From the NCBI GenBank assembly GCA_964459845.1, contig CAYWOC010000015.1, positions 1 to 51,490 of the forward strand: 51,490 bases of DNA. The letters run 5' to 3'. The notes beneath the pieces were generated by a model. That model was not told the DNA's origin and made no database searches. It saw only the letters and a list, made by a program, of their open reading frames with translations. Positions 43,449 through 51,456 of this stretch are shown piece by piece; the stretch's first letter is position 1, and every line of letters starts with the position of its first letter. The stretch comes from CALZFJ01 sp964459845. GTDB taxonomy: Bacteria > Bacteroidota > Bacteroidia > Bacteroidales > Muribaculaceae. The translations under genes and the position numbers were made by a program.

Positions 43449-44002
43449 GAATTTTAGGTCAAAACTTTAGAATTACGCAGATACTTTGTTTGATGATGTA
43501 TTATGGCTTTGCACGGCATTTGCCTGGCAGTGACAAAATTTTATTGGGGGGGGTAAGTCGGCGTTTCAGAGCTTTTTTGTGTAAACGGATATTCAAGTAT
43601 TGTGGCAAGAATGTGAATATAGAGCGAGGTGCTTGTTTTGGCTCTGGACGACTTGTGGAATTAGGAGATTATAGTGGTTTAGGCATAAACTGCATGGTGC
43701 CGAGCGACATAAAAATAGGGAATAATGTAATGATGGGACCGAATTGCTATATCCTGTCACAAAATCATAAGATTGATGATATTAACATTCCTATGGATAG
43801 ACAAGGGTTCGTGAAAAAAGGTCGAACCGTAATTGAAGATGATGTTTGGATTGGTCGTGATGTGACATTCACGCCAGGACGCTATGTGTCAAAAGGTTCG
43901 GTTATTGGAGCTTGCTGCTTGTTATGCAAAGACTTCCCGCCTTTTTCAATAGTAGGAGGTAATCCGTCGAAATTAATAAGAAGTAGGTTAGACAAAAAAT
44001 GA
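43445..44002 (+). CDS. Hexapeptide-repeat acyltransferase with an 8-G tract (in frame)
   Basis: The 185-residue protein has a short N-terminal helix region, then a left-handed beta-helix with hexapeptide turns (IERGACFGSG, IKIGNNVMMGPN, VIEDDVWIGRDV), the catalytic-type histidine in SQNHKI, and the IVGGNPSKLI ending of CatB/WbbJ-type O-acetyltransferases. It likely acetylates a capsule sugar. Eight G's at 43546-43553 encode part of LLGGVS and are in frame here; loss or gain of one base would truncate it. It overlaps its neighbours by four bases at each end (ATGA). Confidence 0.85.
   Translation: MRILGQNFRITQILCLMMYYGFARHLPGSDKILLGGVSRRFRAFLCKRIFKYCGKNVNIERGACFGSGRLVELGDYSGLGINCMVPSDIKIGNNVMMGPNCYILSQNHKIDDINIPMDRQGFVKKGRTVIEDDVWIGRDVTFTPGRYVSKGSVIGACCLLCKDFPPFSIVGGNPSKLIRSRLDKK
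43546..43553 (+). repeat. G8 tract, gene ON
   Basis: Eight consecutive G's, about 35 codons into the acyltransferase gene. The length gives an open frame in this sequence. Confidence 0.8.
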
Positions 44003-45090
44003 AGATTCTGCATATGCATCCCTCTATGGCTGGGGGTGGCATTGAAGCCATGATATGTGGTCTTGTCAATGAGATGGCAAAGACCAATGAAGTGACATTG
44101 TGTACAATATTTGAAGTGGATAAAAACAACGTCTTTGAGCGTAAACTCTCACCTTCGGTGCATAGGAAAACGTTGGGGAAAATCCAGCCTGGATTTTCTG
44201 TGAAAGAGGTGTTTAAGATATACCAATTCATTAAAGATGGCAGTTATGATGTGGTGCATATTCATGGCTTCTTTTATTACTATGCTATGGCAGTGTTCAT
44301 GCTTCACAGAAAGGTTAGGTTCATCTATACTGTGCATTCTGATGCGGCAAAAGAGAACTCCGCATGGGACAGACGATTTCTTGCATTAAAACAGTTTGCA
44401 TTCAAGCATAAGTATATCCATCCTGTCACGATATCCAGGGAGTCTAAAAGGTCTTTCTCCGAATTTTATGGCATCGACAGCACATTGATATATAATGGCA
44501 TTCCTGACTATTCGTGTGAATGCCATATGGAAAAATTGAAAGGCTACCGTTTTACGGAGCAAACCTTATTGTTCTTTCACCCGGGACGAATCTCTGAGCC
44601 GAAGAACCAATTGGTGTTGGTGAAGGCTTTTAATCGTCTGATAAAGGAGAAATGCGATGTTGTGTTGTTGATAGCCGGAGCTAAGCAGGATTTGCAGATT
44701 TGGTCGGACATTGAACCGTATTTGTCGGAACGCATAGTTTATTTGGGTGAGCGAAGCGACGTGCGTGACCTGCTTGCCGAGGCAGACGCGTTCTGCTTAC
44801 CTTCAATCTGGGAAGGTATGCCTGTAACTTTGCTGGAGGCATTGTCTGTGGGGTGCATACCTATATGCTCGCCTGTAGGGGGCATTCCAGAAGTCGTTGT
44901 TGATGGAGAAAACGGATTTTTGTCGGAAAATTCAAGTGAAGCGGCTTATTGTGACACATTAAAGAGATTTTTGCAATGCAACAGAGCTGATATTTCTGCT
45001 ATGAGGAAGAAATGCTTGGCGACATTTAATGGCTTTAGAATAACAGAAGTGGCAAAGAAATATTTGGATGTATATAAAACCAAGAAATAA
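43999..45090 (+). CDS. Glycosyltransferase family 4
   Basis: The 363-residue protein has a GT-B fold. The N-terminal half has GGGIEAMICGL (acceptor-side loop). The C-terminal half has FHPGRISEPKNQLVLVKAF, the donor-site strand VYLGERSDV, and the family signature LPSIWEGMPVTLLEALSVGCIPICSPVGGIPEVV with the E-x7-E pair. It transfers a sugar from a nucleotide donor with retention, at the cytoplasmic face. The start overlaps the acyltransferase stop by four bases. Confidence 0.9.
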   Translation: MKILHMHPSMAGGGIEAMICGLVNEMAKTNEVTLCTIFEVDKNNVFERKLSPSVHRKTLGKIQPGFSVKEVFKIYQFIKDGSYDVVHIHGFFYYYAMAVFMLHRKVRFIYTVHSDAAKENSAWDRRFLALKQFAFKHKYIHPVTISRESKRSFSEFYGIDSTLIYNGIPDYSCECHMEKLKGYRFTEQTLLFFHPGRISEPKNQLVLVKAFNRLIKEKCDVVLLIAGAKQDLQIWSDIEPYLSERIVYLGERSDVRDLLAEADAFCLPSIWEGMPVTLLEALSVGCIPICSPVGGIPEVVVDGENGFLSENSSEAAYCDTLKRFLQCNRADISAMRKKCLATFNGFRITEVAKKYLDVYKTKK

Positions 45091-45122
45091 ATAGCTTATT
45101 GTGCTAATTCAGCGATAACAAA

Positions 45123-45923
45123 ATGAAAATATCAGTAATAGTACCTACCTATAAGCCGCAGGCGTATATGTGGGATTGCCTTGATTCTATATATAATCAA
45201 ACTTTTCCTAAACAGGATTACGAGCTTGTGATTGTGCTGAACGGATGCTGCGAACCTTATAATGCGCAAATAAATGAATGGCTGTCACGCCATGGCGATT
45301 TGCAGGTGCAGTATATCCAGACGGATGAAGGGGGAGTGTCGAATGCTCGGAACATTGCGCTGGATAAGGCACGAGGAGAATATGTGGCGTTTATCGACGA
45401 TGACGATATCGTCTCTCCGTGTTATCTGGAAGAATTGTATGCTAAGGCTTCACCCGATACAATATCGTTGTGTTATCCGTATGCCTTTAATGACGGAGAC
45501 ATCGGTGTGCAATTGCCTTATAGGATAACATCCGCTTATGAGTATTGTGTGCAACACAGATGCCATAAAATCTCATACAAGGCGCGGAAATTTTTTTCCG
45601 GGCCTTGTATGAAGCTCATACCGATGAGCTTCATACAAGACAGACGCTTCAATGTCAAATTCAAGAACGGAGAGGACAGCTTGTTCATGTTCTTGATATC
45701 CGACAAGATAAATGAAGTCGCTTTTACTTCAAAGAATGCGGTTTATTATAGAATATACAGAATCGATTCTGCTACCACAATAAAACGCAATAAATGCAGA
45801 GTGGTAAGCAACCAGATAAATATGATTAGAGAATACAGTCGTATGTATTTTAGTTCCCCTACTAAATATGATTTGATGTTTTATATAACTCGACTTTTAG
45901 GGGCATTAAAAAGTATGATATAA
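45123..45923 (+). CDS. Glycosyltransferase family 2 with internal hairpins
   Basis: The 266-residue protein opens with ISVIVPTYKPQAYMWDCL and has the donor-site acidic motif FIDDDDI (about residues 91-97) and the C-terminal FKNGEDSLFMF motif of GT2 enzymes. It likely adds one sugar of the capsule repeat. Bases 45573-45639, coding for part of the SYKARKFF to FIQDRRF region, form two strong competing hairpins although the amino-acid sequence there looks normal for the family. It is followed 19 bases later by a frame-disrupted acyltransferase. Confidence 0.85.
   Translation: MKISVIVPTYKPQAYMWDCLDSIYNQTFPKQDYELVIVLNGCCEPYNAQINEWLSRHGDLQVQYIQTDEGGVSNARNIALDKARGEYVAFIDDDDIVSPCYLEELYAKASPDTISLCYPYAFNDGDIGVQLPYRITSAYEYCVQHRCHKISYKARKFFSGPCMKLIPMSFIQDRRFNVKFKNGEDSLFMFLISDKINEVAFTSKNAVYYRIYRIDSATTIKRNKCRVVSNQINMIREYSRMYFSSPTKYDLMFYITRLLGALKSMI
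45573..45639 (+). repeat. Three alternating copies of TCATACAAG forming exclusive hairpins
   Basis: 45573-45590 pairs with 45595-45612 (18 positions, one G-G mismatch, loop of four T's). 45604-45619 pairs perfectly with 45624-45639 (16 bp, loop ACCG). The two stems share 45604-45612, so only one forms at a time. Confidence 0.8.
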
Positions 45924-45942
45924 TATTTTGTGCGTAGAAGCT

Positions 45943-46472
45943 ATGAAAAGTAAACTGAATTTCGGGGGGGGAATTTTCTCGCTATTGTATATAAGCTCCG
46001 CCACCCCAAGGTAAAGTATGAGAATGTCCCATATTGGTATAAGCGTTCGCTGCTTGGCGAGCTTTGGCATTTGATCCGAAAAGGCATCTGTCAGAATATA
46101 GCACCAAATTGTGTACTCACACCTGTGAGAATCGCATTGTATCGGATGTGTGGATTCAAAATTGGCAAAGGGTGCTTTATTGGAATGAAGTGCTATTTGG
46201 ACGATTTGTGTGTGGACAAGATTGAGATTGGCGACAACGTGACAATCTCTTATGGTGTATATTTCGCTTGCCATGGGCGTAAGCAGGATCACAATAGAAT
46301 TATAATCAAGGATGGGGCGTACATAGGGATGCGGACATCCATAACGGCACGGCACGACATAGAGATCGGGGAGAATGCTGTGATTGGTGCGATGGCACTG
46401 GTAAACAAGTCGATTCCGGCTGGATCTACGGCAGTTGGAGTGCCTTGCCGGGTCGTAAGCAATGAAAAATGA
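45943..46472 (+). pseudogene. Hexapeptide acyltransferase, out of frame at an 8-G tract (phase-OFF)
   Basis: The ATG at 45943 starts MKSKLNF, then eight G's (45964-45971), and the frame ends at a TAA at 46012 after 23 codons. With nine (or six) G's it continues without stops through YKLRHPKVKYENVPYWYKR into a left-handed beta-helix acyltransferase (IGKGCFIGMKC, IEIGDNVTISYGVYF, the histidine in FACHGRKQDH, AVGVPCRVV) of about 176 residues, ending at 46472. The downstream frame is intact, so this is either an OFF state of a slippage-switched gene, a recent mutation or a sequencing error. Bases 46473-46677 show no gene. Confidence 0.8.
45964..45971 (+). repeat. G8 tract, gene OFF
   Basis: Eight G's at codons 8-10 of the second acyltransferase gene; one more base restores the full frame. 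Confidence 0.85.
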
Positions 46473-46677
46473 TAGAACTATATCAATGATTTTTTAATGG
46501 ACTAAATGAATTTCAGTAGTGCTGAATTGAATAAATGAATTAGGCAAATAGCTAGGATACTGACAAATAAGATTCTAAATATTAGGATATTGCCATATTC
46601 AGATAGATTATATAAGCAGGTGATTAATATTCCCAAATATTATAGCATAAACAGATTCAATTTAAAATAAATACGAA

Positions 46678-47433
46678 ATGATTAAAGTAGGAATTATCGG
46701 ATGCGGCTTCGTAGGCGGAGCGTTGAAGAATTGGCTGGAACACAACAATCCAGAATGTAAATTGTTCATAAGTGACCCTCCAAAGGGATACAATGATGAT
46801 TTGAGTGACATTGACATTGCATTTCTTCAGATTCATGTCCCGACAGAGGATGATGGCACACAGGATTTGACTCTCATGAAGAAACTGATTAAGAATCTTC
46901 CGGATGTCCCTGTGTTTGTGAGAACTACAATACTTCCCGGCACAAGCGAGAAACTTTCCAAGGAGACAGGTCATCAAGTGTGCTATATGCCAGAGTTCCT
47001 TACAGAGCGGACATTTATAGAGGATTTCAACAAGCAGACAATGGTGTTTACTGGTGCGCAGGAGTTGCTTACCAAAATATTCGTTGGCAAGAAGTTCACA
47101 GTGATGACCCCATTGGAGGCGGAGCTGACGAAGTATATGCACAATGTGTTTGGCGCATACAAGGTTACCTATTTCAACGCATGCCGCGAGTATTGCGAGC
47201 AGATGGGTGGCGACTGGCGCAAGGTTCATACAGGAATGCTCCTCTCTGGCTACATCAATGACACCCATACATATGTTCCTGGTCCGGATGGGAAATTCGG
47301 ATATGGCGGCAAGTGTTTCCCAAAGGATGTCAATGCGTTTGCGAAGATGACAGAGGGGACTCCTCTCGGCGTACTTTTGGAGCATCTGCATGAGCTGAAT
47401 GTACATTTCCGCGGAGTGGAGGAGCATATATGA
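46678..47433 (+). CDS. Short nucleotide-sugar dehydrogenase-like protein
   Basis: The 251-residue protein has an NAD-binding start (VGIIGCGFVGGALKNWL), a VRTTILPGTS segment, a central helix with KYMHNVFGAYKVTYFN, and the GYGGKCFPKDVNAF motif that carries the catalytic cysteine of UDP-glucose/GDP-mannose dehydrogenases. It lacks the C-terminal UDP-binding third (normal enzymes have about 400-440 residues) and has a shortened N-terminal domain. The end at 47433 is clean, so it may be a natural compact subfamily. It may oxidise a capsule sugar precursor. The full-length Ugd of this locus is destroyed at 37751-37999. Confidence 0.75.
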   Translation: MIKVGIIGCGFVGGALKNWLEHNNPECKLFISDPPKGYNDDLSDIDIAFLQIHVPTEDDGTQDLTLMKKLIKNLPDVPVFVRTTILPGTSEKLSKETGHQVCYMPEFLTERTFIEDFNKQTMVFTGAQELLTKIFVGKKFTVMTPLEAELTKYMHNVFGAYKVTYFNACREYCEQMGGDWRKVHTGMLLSGYINDTHTYVPGPDGKFGYGGKCFPKDVNAFAKMTEGTPLGVLLEHLHELNVHFRGVEEHI

Positions 47434-47445
47434 TTTAAAATTGGA

Positions 47446-47497
47446 AACCGTTGTGCAGGTAGGGCTAATGCTTGTGGTTCGATACCACCAACGGTTG
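47446..47497 (+). other. tRNA-like structure lacking an anticodon arm
   Basis: AACCGTT (47446-47452) pairs perfectly with AACGGTT (47490-47496), a 7-bp acceptor-like stem. Directly before the 3' strand is a T-arm-like hairpin: GTGG, loop TTCGATA, CCAC (47474-47488). Only about 20 bases with a weak GCA/TGC stem lie between, so there is no anticodon arm. It could be a tRNA remnant, a tRNA mimic or simply a nested hairpin at a transcript end. Confidence 0.3.
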
Positions 47498-47612
47498 CAT
47501 AATGAGTGTGCGTGTCACAGGACCGTCACCATATAATATTAAGACATGTAGTTTGCATTGGGATATGTGGCATTGTTGATGTATCCTAATGCTGTTAAAG
47601 ATTATAATATAT

Positions 47613-48623
47613 ATGCTTTCAGTAATTTGCCCAATTTATAATGAAGAGAAATATATAGCAAAGTGTATTGAATCATTGCTGTTGCAGGATTATCCCAAGG
47701 ATGATTTGGAGATGCTTTTTGTTGATGGGATGAGTACGGATAAAACCCGGGAAATCGTCTCAAGATATACAACCAGATACCCTTTTATCAAGTTGCTTGA
47801 CAATCCGAATAGGATTGTGCCGTATGCAATGAATACAGGCATTAAGGCGTCAAAAGGTGAAATCATAATTCGTTTGGATGGTCATGTGGAATATCCAACA
47901 AACTATTTTTCTGCATTAGTAAAAAACTTAAAAGAACTTGACGCAGACAATGTGGGAGCATTGTGTGAAACCTTGCCTTGTGGACCTTCTTCTAGGGAAT
48001 TAGCTATTGCAGAAGCACTGAGTAGTTCGTTTGGTATGGGAAATTCGTATTTCCGTATTGGTTGTGATGAGGTAAAACAGGTAGATACTGTTCCGTTTGG
48101 TTGTTTCAAACGTGAAGTGTTTGATAAGGTTGGTCTATATGATAAAGAATTAATACGCAATCAGGATGATGAGTTGAATGGACGTATCATAAAGAATGGA
48201 GGGAAAATATATCTTATTCCAAGTATTGTTACAAAATACTTTGCACGTGATAAGATAAGTAAAGTTAGAAAAATGTTCTATCAATATGGCTTATATAAAC
48301 CATTGGTAAACAAAAAACTGGGCGCACCTGCCACTATTCGGCAATTTTTTCCTCTCGTTTTTGTCCTTGGATTAATCATTGGTGCAATATTGAGTTGTTT
48401 AAATTGGATTGTAGCAGCGATGTATTTCTCTGTTATCATACTCTATTTATTGTTGGCTTGTTATTTTACATTTAAATCAGTAAAGAAGACAAATAATAAA
48501 AGTCTGTTCTTGTATCAGCCATTGACTTATCTGACGATACATATCAGTTATGGGTGGGGATATTTGGTCGGCATATATAAGATATTGTTGCATAAAAATT
48601 TTAACGCAGAAGCTAATAGGTAA
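47613..48623 (+). CDS. Membrane-anchored glycosyltransferase family 2 (ExoA-like)
   Basis: The protein of about 336 residues has MLSVICPIYNEEKYIAKCI, the VDGMSTDKT loop, a RLDGHVEYP acidic motif, and RNQDDELNGRI, as in ExoA-type GT2 enzymes. The C-terminal third has two to three membrane segments (about 245-295) that tie it to the inner membrane. ATG at 47613 is preferred because the family motif begins there; the frame extends to 47589. Its codons are more AT-rich than those of the dehydrogenase before it. Confidence 0.83.
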   Translation: MLSVICPIYNEEKYIAKCIESLLLQDYPKDDLEMLFVDGMSTDKTREIVSRYTTRYPFIKLLDNPNRIVPYAMNTGIKASKGEIIIRLDGHVEYPTNYFSALVKNLKELDADNVGALCETLPCGPSSRELAIAEALSSSFGMGNSYFRIGCDEVKQVDTVPFGCFKREVFDKVGLYDKELIRNQDDELNGRIIKNGGKIYLIPSIVTKYFARDKISKVRKMFYQYGLYKPLVNKKLGAPATIRQFFPLVFVLGLIIGAILSCLNWIVAAMYFSVIILYLLLACYFTFKSVKKTNNKSLFLYQPLTYLTIHISYGWGYLVGIYKILLHKNFNAEANR

Positions 48624-48868
48624 TAGAGCATTATAAGAAATAGCTAAATTTAATGGTATTAAATTTAGCACTGCATAAGTACTTTAAATCGTAATAGTTG
48701 TTAATCTTGGATATGCAGTTATGGCATTTAAGAGATTTCAAGATCTAATGGAAACGCAAATATTTAATATTGATATTAGTGCTATGTTAATAATTGACGA
48801 GACTATTTTGGGAAAGTGTAGAAAGGGAATATCATTTTTCTTATAACAAAACATATAAAATAAAAGAT

Positions 48869-50164
48869 ATGAGCATTGCAATGAAATTGCGTAATGTGCC
48901 TTTCTCTCCGCCTGATATGACGGAGGCAGAGGCTGCAGAGGTGCGTGATGCCATCATGAGTGGTTGGATTACAACAGGTCCGCGCACGAAGAAACTTGAA
49001 AAGGAAGTGGCAGAGTTTGTCGGCGTTGATAAAGCAGTATGCCTCAATTCACAAACAGCTTGTGGTGAAATGGCTCTGCGACTGTTAGGTATAGGGGAAG
49101 GGGATGAGGTTATCGTTCCTGCTTATACCTATACTGCCAGTGCTTCGATAGTGGAGCATGTAGGAGCTACACTTGTGTTTGTGGATGTGCAGAAAGATTG
49201 CCTTGAGATGGATTATGACGCTATGGAAAAGGCTATAACTCCCAAGACAAAGGCAATTATACCTGTTGATTTGGCGGGCATACCTTGCGACTACGACCGT
49301 ATCTTCAGTATTGTGGAGAGCAAGCGCACCCTGTTTACTCCTAAGACAGACCTACAGAAGAAAATTGGACGCATTGCCATCTGTTGTGATGCAGCTCATG
49401 CTTTCGGTGCTTCACGCAAAGGAATGATGGTGGGGGCGATAGCCGACTTCTCCTCTTTCTCTTTTCATGCAGTGAAAAACTTTACAACGGCTGAAGGTGG
49501 CGCTTTGTCATGGAATCTTCCTTTTGGCAAAGAAAAAGTGGTGAAGAAACTGGACAAGGCTGAAAGTAACTTGTTTAGTGGCGTGCCAGAAGTTGAAGGT
49601 GAAACTTGGAATGAGAACCTTTACCGTAAAGCGCAACTTCTGAGTCTGCACGGACAGAACAAGGATGCGCTCGCCAAGACAAAACTCGGAGCATGGGAGT
49701 ATGACATCATCGGCACATGGTACAAGTGCAATATGACGGATGTCGTGGCTGCCATAGGTCTTGTACAGATGCAGCGTTACAAAGGTATGTTGGAGCGTCG
49801 CCGCAAGATGATAGAACGCTATGACGAAGCGTTAAAGCCGTTAAATGTGGCTGTATTGAATCATTATAACGATGAGCATACTTCGTCTGGACATCTTTAT
49901 TTAGTACGCTTGCTTGGCAAGACACGTGAAGAAACAAATAAAGTGATAGAAAAAATGGCAGAACGTGGTATTGCTACAAATGTGCATTATAAGCCATTGC
50001 CTATGATGACTGCATACAAGAAGCTTGGCTTTGATATAAAAGATTTCCCGAATGCTTATCACCAATTTGAAAATGAGATAACTCTACCTTTGAATACCAA
50101 GATGACCGAAGAAGACTTGGAATATGTGATAGAGAATTTTGTAGAAATAGTATCAAACATATAA
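48869..50164 (+). CDS. DegT/DnrJ/EryC1/StrS aminotransferase
   Basis: The 431-residue protein has a fold-type I PLP enzyme pattern: SGWITTGPRTKKLE, LNSQTACGEMALRLLGI, VPAYTYTASASIVEHVGA, the aspartate in CCDAAHAFGA, and the PLP lysine in FSFHAVKNFTTAEGG. It transfers an amino group to a keto-sugar nucleotide, so the capsule should contain an amino-deoxy sugar. Start at 48869 (MSIAMKLRN) is chosen; 48881 is possible, and the frame extends to 48794 without family sequence. Bases 48624-48868 hold no other gene. Confidence 0.9.
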   Translation: MSIAMKLRNVPFSPPDMTEAEAAEVRDAIMSGWITTGPRTKKLEKEVAEFVGVDKAVCLNSQTACGEMALRLLGIGEGDEVIVPAYTYTASASIVEHVGATLVFVDVQKDCLEMDYDAMEKAITPKTKAIIPVDLAGIPCDYDRIFSIVESKRTLFTPKTDLQKKIGRIAICCDAAHAFGASRKGMMVGAIADFSSFSFHAVKNFTTAEGGALSWNLPFGKEKVVKKLDKAESNLFSGVPEVEGETWNENLYRKAQLLSLHGQNKDALAKTKLGAWEYDIIGTWYKCNMTDVVAAIGLVQMQRYKGMLERRRKMIERYDEALKPLNVAVLNHYNDEHTSSGHLYLVRLLGKTREETNKVIEKMAERGIATNVHYKPLPMMTAYKKLGFDIKDFPNAYHQFENEITLPLNTKMTEEDLEYVIENFVEIVSNI

Positions 50165-50227
50165 TTAATTATACGGCTTGGCAGTGGAGTTATTGTATTT
50201 CATTGTCAAGCCTTTTATTTTGTGTAA

Positions 50228-50821
50228 ATGAAGAGATTATTCGATATTGTAGCCTCTGGCTGCGGACTGATTTTATTAAGTCCCCTGTTTTTAATTCTTG
50301 CTGTTTGGATAAAGTTGGATTCTAAAGGTCCTGTTTTTTACCGTCAAGTTCGTGTGGGACGCGACAACAAAGATTTTCGGATATTCAAGTTTCGCTCAAT
50401 GCGCGTAGGAGCAGACAAAGGTTCGTTGGTGACTATCGGTGGCCGTGACCCTCGCGTCACACGGTCGGGGTATTATATCCGTAAGTATAAGTTTGACGAA
50501 TTGCCACAACTTATCAATGTCTTTATTGGAGATATGAGCTTGGTAGGTCCACGTCCAGAGGTTCGTCATTACGTAGATTATTGGACACCAGAGCAGATGC
50601 ACGTGTTGGATGTGCGTCCTGGTATTACCGACCCTGCAAGCATTAAGTTCCGAAATGAGAATGAACTGATGGAGAAAGCGGATAATCCTGAAGACTACTA
50701 TATCCATGTTATCATGCAGGAAAAGATAAAGTTGTATTTGGAATATGTGAAGAATCATGGTTTTTTCTATGACTTAGGTCTTATCTTTAAAACTTTTTGG
50801 GTTATAGTATCAGAAAGATAG
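50228..50821 (+). CDS. Initiating sugar transferase (polyprenyl-phosphate glycosyl-1-phosphate transferase)
   Basis: The 197-residue protein opens with MKRLFDIVASGCGLILLSP, one membrane segment, then GPVFYRQVRVGRDNKDFRIFKFRSM, the KFDELPQLINVFIGDMSLVGPRPEV core, and RPGITDPASIKFRNE. This is the PglC/WcaJ-core (monotopic phosphoglycosyl transferase) family. It places the first sugar phosphate on undecaprenyl phosphate. It lacks the N-terminal multi-helix part of WcaJ, as PglC does. Placement near the end of the CPS locus is common in Bacteroides. Confidence 0.92.
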   Translation: MKRLFDIVASGCGLILLSPLFLILAVWIKLDSKGPVFYRQVRVGRDNKDFRIFKFRSMRVGADKGSLVTIGGRDPRVTRSGYYIRKYKFDELPQLINVFIGDMSLVGPRPEVRHYVDYWTPEQMHVLDVRPGITDPASIKFRNENELMEKADNPEDYYIHVIMQEKIKLYLEYVKNHGFFYDLGLIFKTFWVIVSER

Positions 50822-50911
50822 CCTTGCTTTATGGTGTCCCCTTAACGAAGGAACTCTAAAGGTATAACATAAAACCTATATCCAAAACATTTAAAACCTA
50901 ATTACTGAGCA

Positions 50912-50998
50912 ATGAAAAATTTATTATTGGTCATTTGGCAGTTCTGTGCGTATCTATTTATACCACAAAAAGCACATCACCTACCTAACAATAAATGA
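50912..50998 (+). CDS. Possible 28-residue leader peptide before the WbuC-like gene
   Basis: An ATG at 50912 opens a 28-codon frame starting MKNLLLVIWQFCAYLF and ending at a TGA that overlaps the next start by four bases (ATGA at 50995-50998). The coupling supports translation, but the peptide matches no family and could be chance or a remnant. Confidence 0.3.
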   Translation: MKNLLLVIWQFCAYLFIPQKAHHLPNNK

Positions 50999-51456
50999 CT
51001 ATGGAATTTGACAAGGAATTTTTAGGGAAGCTCTTTGAGCAAGCGGTTGTGAATCCTCGGTTGCGGCAGAACTATGACTTACGCACGTCGGCGGCCGACA
51101 CTAGCCAGCGTATGCTGAATGCGTTGCTGCCAGGCACTGAGGTGCCGATCCATCGGCATAAGGATACTACAGAAACGGTGGTATGCTTGTGTGGACGCTT
51201 GGACGAAGTGATATATGAGGAAATACGGGATTTCGGAAACGAGGAAACTCGGAAAGAAGAAAACGCTGAATTTCCTATGGGAATGGATGCTCAGAATGTG
51301 GTGCGCAAGGTGGAATATCGAGAGGTGCAACGCATCCACCTCTGTCCTGCCGAGGGCAAGTATGGATGCCAAGTGCCGAAAGGGGCGTGGCATACTGTGG
51401 AGGTGATAGAGCCGAGCGTGATATTTGAAGCGAAAGACGGAGCGTATAAAGGATAA
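50995..51456 (+). CDS. WbuC-family cupin metalloprotein
   Basis: The 153-residue protein has a cupin fold with the metal-binding histidines in PIHRHKDTTETVVCLCG and a downstream PKGAWHTVEV. An N-terminal RTSAADTSQRMLNALLPGT stretch fits the WbuC family found in O-antigen and capsule loci. Its reaction is not established; it may modify or bind a sugar nucleotide. The ATG at 50995 overlaps the small frame upstream; 51001 (MEFDKEF) is an alternative start. It is the last gene in the window; 51457-51490 shows nothing. Confidence 0.82.
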   Translation: MTMEFDKEFLGKLFEQAVVNPRLRQNYDLRTSAADTSQRMLNALLPGTEVPIHRHKDTTETVVCLCGRLDEVIYEEIRDFGNEETRKEENAEFPMGMDAQNVVRKVEYREVQRIHLCPAEGKYGCQVPKGAWHTVEVIEPSVIFEAKDGAYKG

